64,000 bases of DNA from an uncultured Dorea sp. (GTDB lineage: Bacteria; Bacillota; Clostridia; Lachnospirales; Lachnospiraceae). The notes beneath the pieces are model-generated. The model had not been told where the DNA came from and ran no database searches. It was given only the letters and a program-made list of their open reading frames with translations. Every line of letters begins with the position of its first letter. Position 1 is the first letter of the stretch. This document shows, in pieces, positions 62,296-64,000 of the stretch. The stretch covers positions 1 to 64,000 of the forward strand of contig CAJUFA010000007.1 of the NCBI GenBank assembly GCA_910585725.1. The letters are read 5' to 3'. The translations under genes were made by a program, and so were the position numbers.

Positions 62296-63246
62296 TTATT
62301 CATTTAAGCGCTTAATTAAGTAATATACGGCGCCGATAATCCCTGCGTTATTACCAAGCATGGCGGCGCGAAGATCAAGGTTAGTTCTAAAGTTCGGCAT
62401 TGCATTTTCCATTACTTTGTTACGAAGTTTTGCAATAAATAATTCTTCTTGTACACTGACGCCGCCGCCTATGATAATCAGTTCAGGATTGAATATATGA
62501 ATCAGGCTGACAATTCCGACTGAAATATCATGAATCCAGTCGTCTACGATTCGGGTAATTCCTTCGTTTCCTTTTTTGACGGAATCAAAGATACTTTTGC
62601 CGTTTATCGGATATTTAGATATATGTTCCGGGTCTTTTGTCTCGTAATATTTAATTACCGAATTTACTAAAGCAGTCATAGAAGCGTACTGTTCAAAGCA
62701 GCCTTTATTGCTGCAGGTACATGCGGCGCCATCTTTATGAATAGAGAAATGTCCGATTTCTCCGCCGAACCCGGAGTGGCCGAGTAAGATCTGATCGTTA
62801 ACGATGATACCTCCGCCGAGACCGGTACCAATGGTAAGGACGATAACATCTTTTGCGTTTTTGGCGCTTCCCGTCCATTTTTCACCCAAAGCAACGCAAT
62901 TAGCGTCGTTTATAACCGTAACTGGTAAATGATATTTCTTCATAAATGCATCCTTGAGGTTTGAGCCTTCCCAATTACGGATGTTCCCGCCGCTGCCTGC
63001 GACGATTCCGTTTTTTGCATCTATCTGCCCGGTGGCGGATATTCCGATTCCATAAAGATCATCCGGTCTTATATTATTCTTATTTAAAAATATTTCGGAT
63101 TCTTTTAAGACGGTTTGCAGGATCGGAGTGTCATAATGATCGAAAGCAACCGGCGCTTCGCCGGAGATCAAAAGACTTCCGGTCTCGTCTACTATTCCCA
63201 TTTTAACGGCGGTACCGCCGATATCTATTCCTAAATATTTATTCAT
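62296..63246 (-). CDS. ROK family sugar kinase (probable ManNAc kinase)
   Basis: 316 aa. Phosphate loop DIGGTAVKMGIVDETG, ATP-site TIGTGLGGGIIVN, catalytic Asp in VINDANCVALGE, and the ROK zinc motif CTCSNKGCFEQY. No HTH, so it is a kinase and not a repressor. It overlaps nanE by 8 bp. Paired with NanE it most likely phosphorylates N-acetylmannosamine, although glucose or GlcNAc kinase activity cannot be excluded. Confidence 0.85.
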   Translation of the reverse strand: MNKYLGIDIGGTAVKMGIVDETGSLLISGEAPVAFDHYDTPILQTVLKESEIFLNKNNIRPDDLYGIGISATGQIDAKNGIVAGSGGNIRNWEGSNLKDAFMKKYHLPVTVINDANCVALGEKWTGSAKNAKDVIVLTIGTGLGGGIIVNDQILLGHSGFGGEIGHFSIHKDGAACTCSNKGCFEQYASMTALVNSVIKYYETKDPEHISKYPINGKSIFDSVKKGNEGITRIVDDWIHDISVGIVSLIHIFNPELIIIGGGVSVQEELFIAKLRNKVMENAMPNFRTNLDLRAAMLGNNAGIIGAVYYLIKRLNE

Positions 63247-63952
63247 GTTCGTATTCCTTAACTTTGTTTATAAATCGGGCGGCAATTTCAAGGGGGCGGG
63301 TAATGGCGCCGCCTACAACAACGGCAAAGGCGCCGGCCTCCAGCATCTGTACCGCCTGGTCGGGAGTATGCACCTTTCCTTCTGCGATGACCGGAATATC
63401 CAGATCTTCGCTGAGTCTGCGGACGAGCTCTGTATCAGGTCCGTCCTTTTTCGGAGAATAGTCTGTATATCCGCTTAAGGTTGTACCCACGAAGTCAACG
63501 CCGCATTTCCAGGCATTTACCCCTTCTTCATAGGTAGATATATCTGCCATAAGGATGATGTCAGGGTATTTCTCTTTAATCTGTGAGATAAATTCATTGA
63601 TTGTGGTTCCGTCGCCGCGGCTTCGCATGGTACAGTCGAGGGCGACGATATCGGCGTCTGCCGCCGCAAGCTCGTCGATTTCTTTCATAGTAGGAGTGAT
63701 GTAGGAATCATACCCTTCATAATTGATCTTAATAATTCCGATGACGGGCAGTCCGGTCTCTTCCTTTATTGCGGTCACATCGCGGATACTGCTTGTCCGG
63801 ATGCACGGAGAACCTGCTTCTTTCGCGGCTCTTGCCATCAGATACATGACGGATTTTTCCGGCACGTACAAAGGCTCTCCGGGTAAAGCCTGGCAGGACA
63901 CGATTATCTGTCCCTTTATCCGGTTTAAAATTTCACTTTTTGTATATTTCAT
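63239..63952 (-). CDS. nanE: N-acetylmannosamine-6-phosphate 2-epimerase
   Basis: 237 aa TIM barrel. NanE pattern: VSCQALPGEPLYVPEKSVMYLMARAAKEAG, VALDCTMRSRGDG, MADISTYEEGVNAW and VIAEGKVHTPDQAVQMLEAGAFAVVVGGAITRP. Converts ManNAc-6-P to GlcNAc-6-P in sialic acid breakdown. ATG 63952 has GGAGGAATAGTT upstream on the minus strand, so the gene is complete. The operon probably begins beyond the window edge. Confidence 0.93.
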   Translation of the reverse strand: MKYTKSEILNRIKGQIIVSCQALPGEPLYVPEKSVMYLMARAAKEAGSPCIRTSSIRDVTAIKEETGLPVIGIIKINYEGYDSYITPTMKEIDELAAADADIVALDCTMRSRGDGTTINEFISQIKEKYPDIILMADISTYEEGVNAWKCGVDFVGTTLSGYTDYSPKKDGPDTELVRRLSEDLDIPVIAEGKVHTPDQAVQMLEAGAFAVVVGGAITRPLEIAARFINKVKEYEHE

Positions 63953-64000
63953 AACTATTCCTCCGTTTTAATTTTAAATACGATTTTTTTGACGTCTGCC

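Noticed and set aside
1..64000. CRISPR array, tRNA, rRNA or intact transposase
   Set aside because: No regularly spaced direct repeats, tRNA-like cloverleaf or rRNA sequence, and no transposase or integrase motif, were found on reading either strand.

Overview
The window looks like chromosome of an anaerobic gut-type Firmicute, most likely a Lachnospiraceae (Clostridium cluster XIVa) member. This is judged from gene content and protein flavour: single-chain pyruvate:ferredoxin oxidoreductase, membrane pyrophosphatase, ATP-type PEP carboxykinase, an ECF transporter module, a double-cubane-cluster protein with its activase, YesMN-type sugar regulation and strong AGGAGG ribosome binding sites. 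The genus cannot be fixed from the sequence. No rRNA, tRNA, CRISPR array, intact transposase or phage module was seen.

Layout. (1) 1-3.1 kb is a worn region: a 3'-truncated methyltransferase, a small HTH protein, a gutted TfoX-like gene, an apparently fused acetyltransferase, an unknown protein and a fragment. (2) 3.1-6.2 kb holds a GNAT acetyltransferase, an AraC regulator, a DUF3795 protein and a MalY/PatB-type aminotransferase on the minus strand. (3) 6.5-17.9 kb is one long plus-strand operon: a creatinase-like M24 protein, two LacI regulators, an M28 peptidase, an RbsBAC-like sugar ABC transporter, an M20 hydrolase, a GATase1-like protein and L-rhamnose isomerase. It reads as a catabolic pathway for an unknown sugar/amide compound and is the best candidate here for an undescribed pathway. 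(4) 18-20.9 kb carries small housekeeping and regulatory genes, including a 59-aa DUF3006-like protein. (5) 21.1-24.5 kb is an AT-rich minus-strand Agr/Fsr-like quorum-sensing locus (agrA, agrC, agrB, agrD, a small secreted protein and a V8-like serine protease). It is damaged: agrA and agrC are fused by a deletion, and agrB and the protease are each broken at a 7-nt homopolymer that one extra base would repair.

(6) 24.8-32.0 kb: ecfA1-ecfA2-ecfT-truA, then a cysteine-desulfurase-like enzyme, a 2-hydroxyacyl-CoA dehydratase-like double-cubane protein, a DUF3343 protein and an ATP-dependent activase. (7) 32.2-43.2 kb: central energy genes (hppA, pckA, nifJ) with two COG0523 metal GTPases and a membrane SGNH hydrolase between them. 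(8) 43.5-50.8 kb: an orphan chemoreceptor of atypical codon use, an HTH-Uma2 fusion, a lysine riboswitch in front of an NhaC-family transporter, and an ECF sigma factor with a DUF4179 partner. (9) 51.0-62.2 kb: a YesMN-type two-component system, an ABC sugar importer, two GH31 enzymes (one a close match to YicI alpha-xylosidase catalytic motifs) and a YesL protein, pointing to alpha-xyloside or xyloglucan-oligosaccharide use. (10) 62.3-63.95 kb: a ROK kinase and NanE on the minus strand, the end of a ManNAc/sialic acid operon that continues past the window.

Most transcription units are separated by recognisable Rho-independent terminators, and several good sigma-A promoters can be read. Product names rest on motif recognition by eye and no database search was run.
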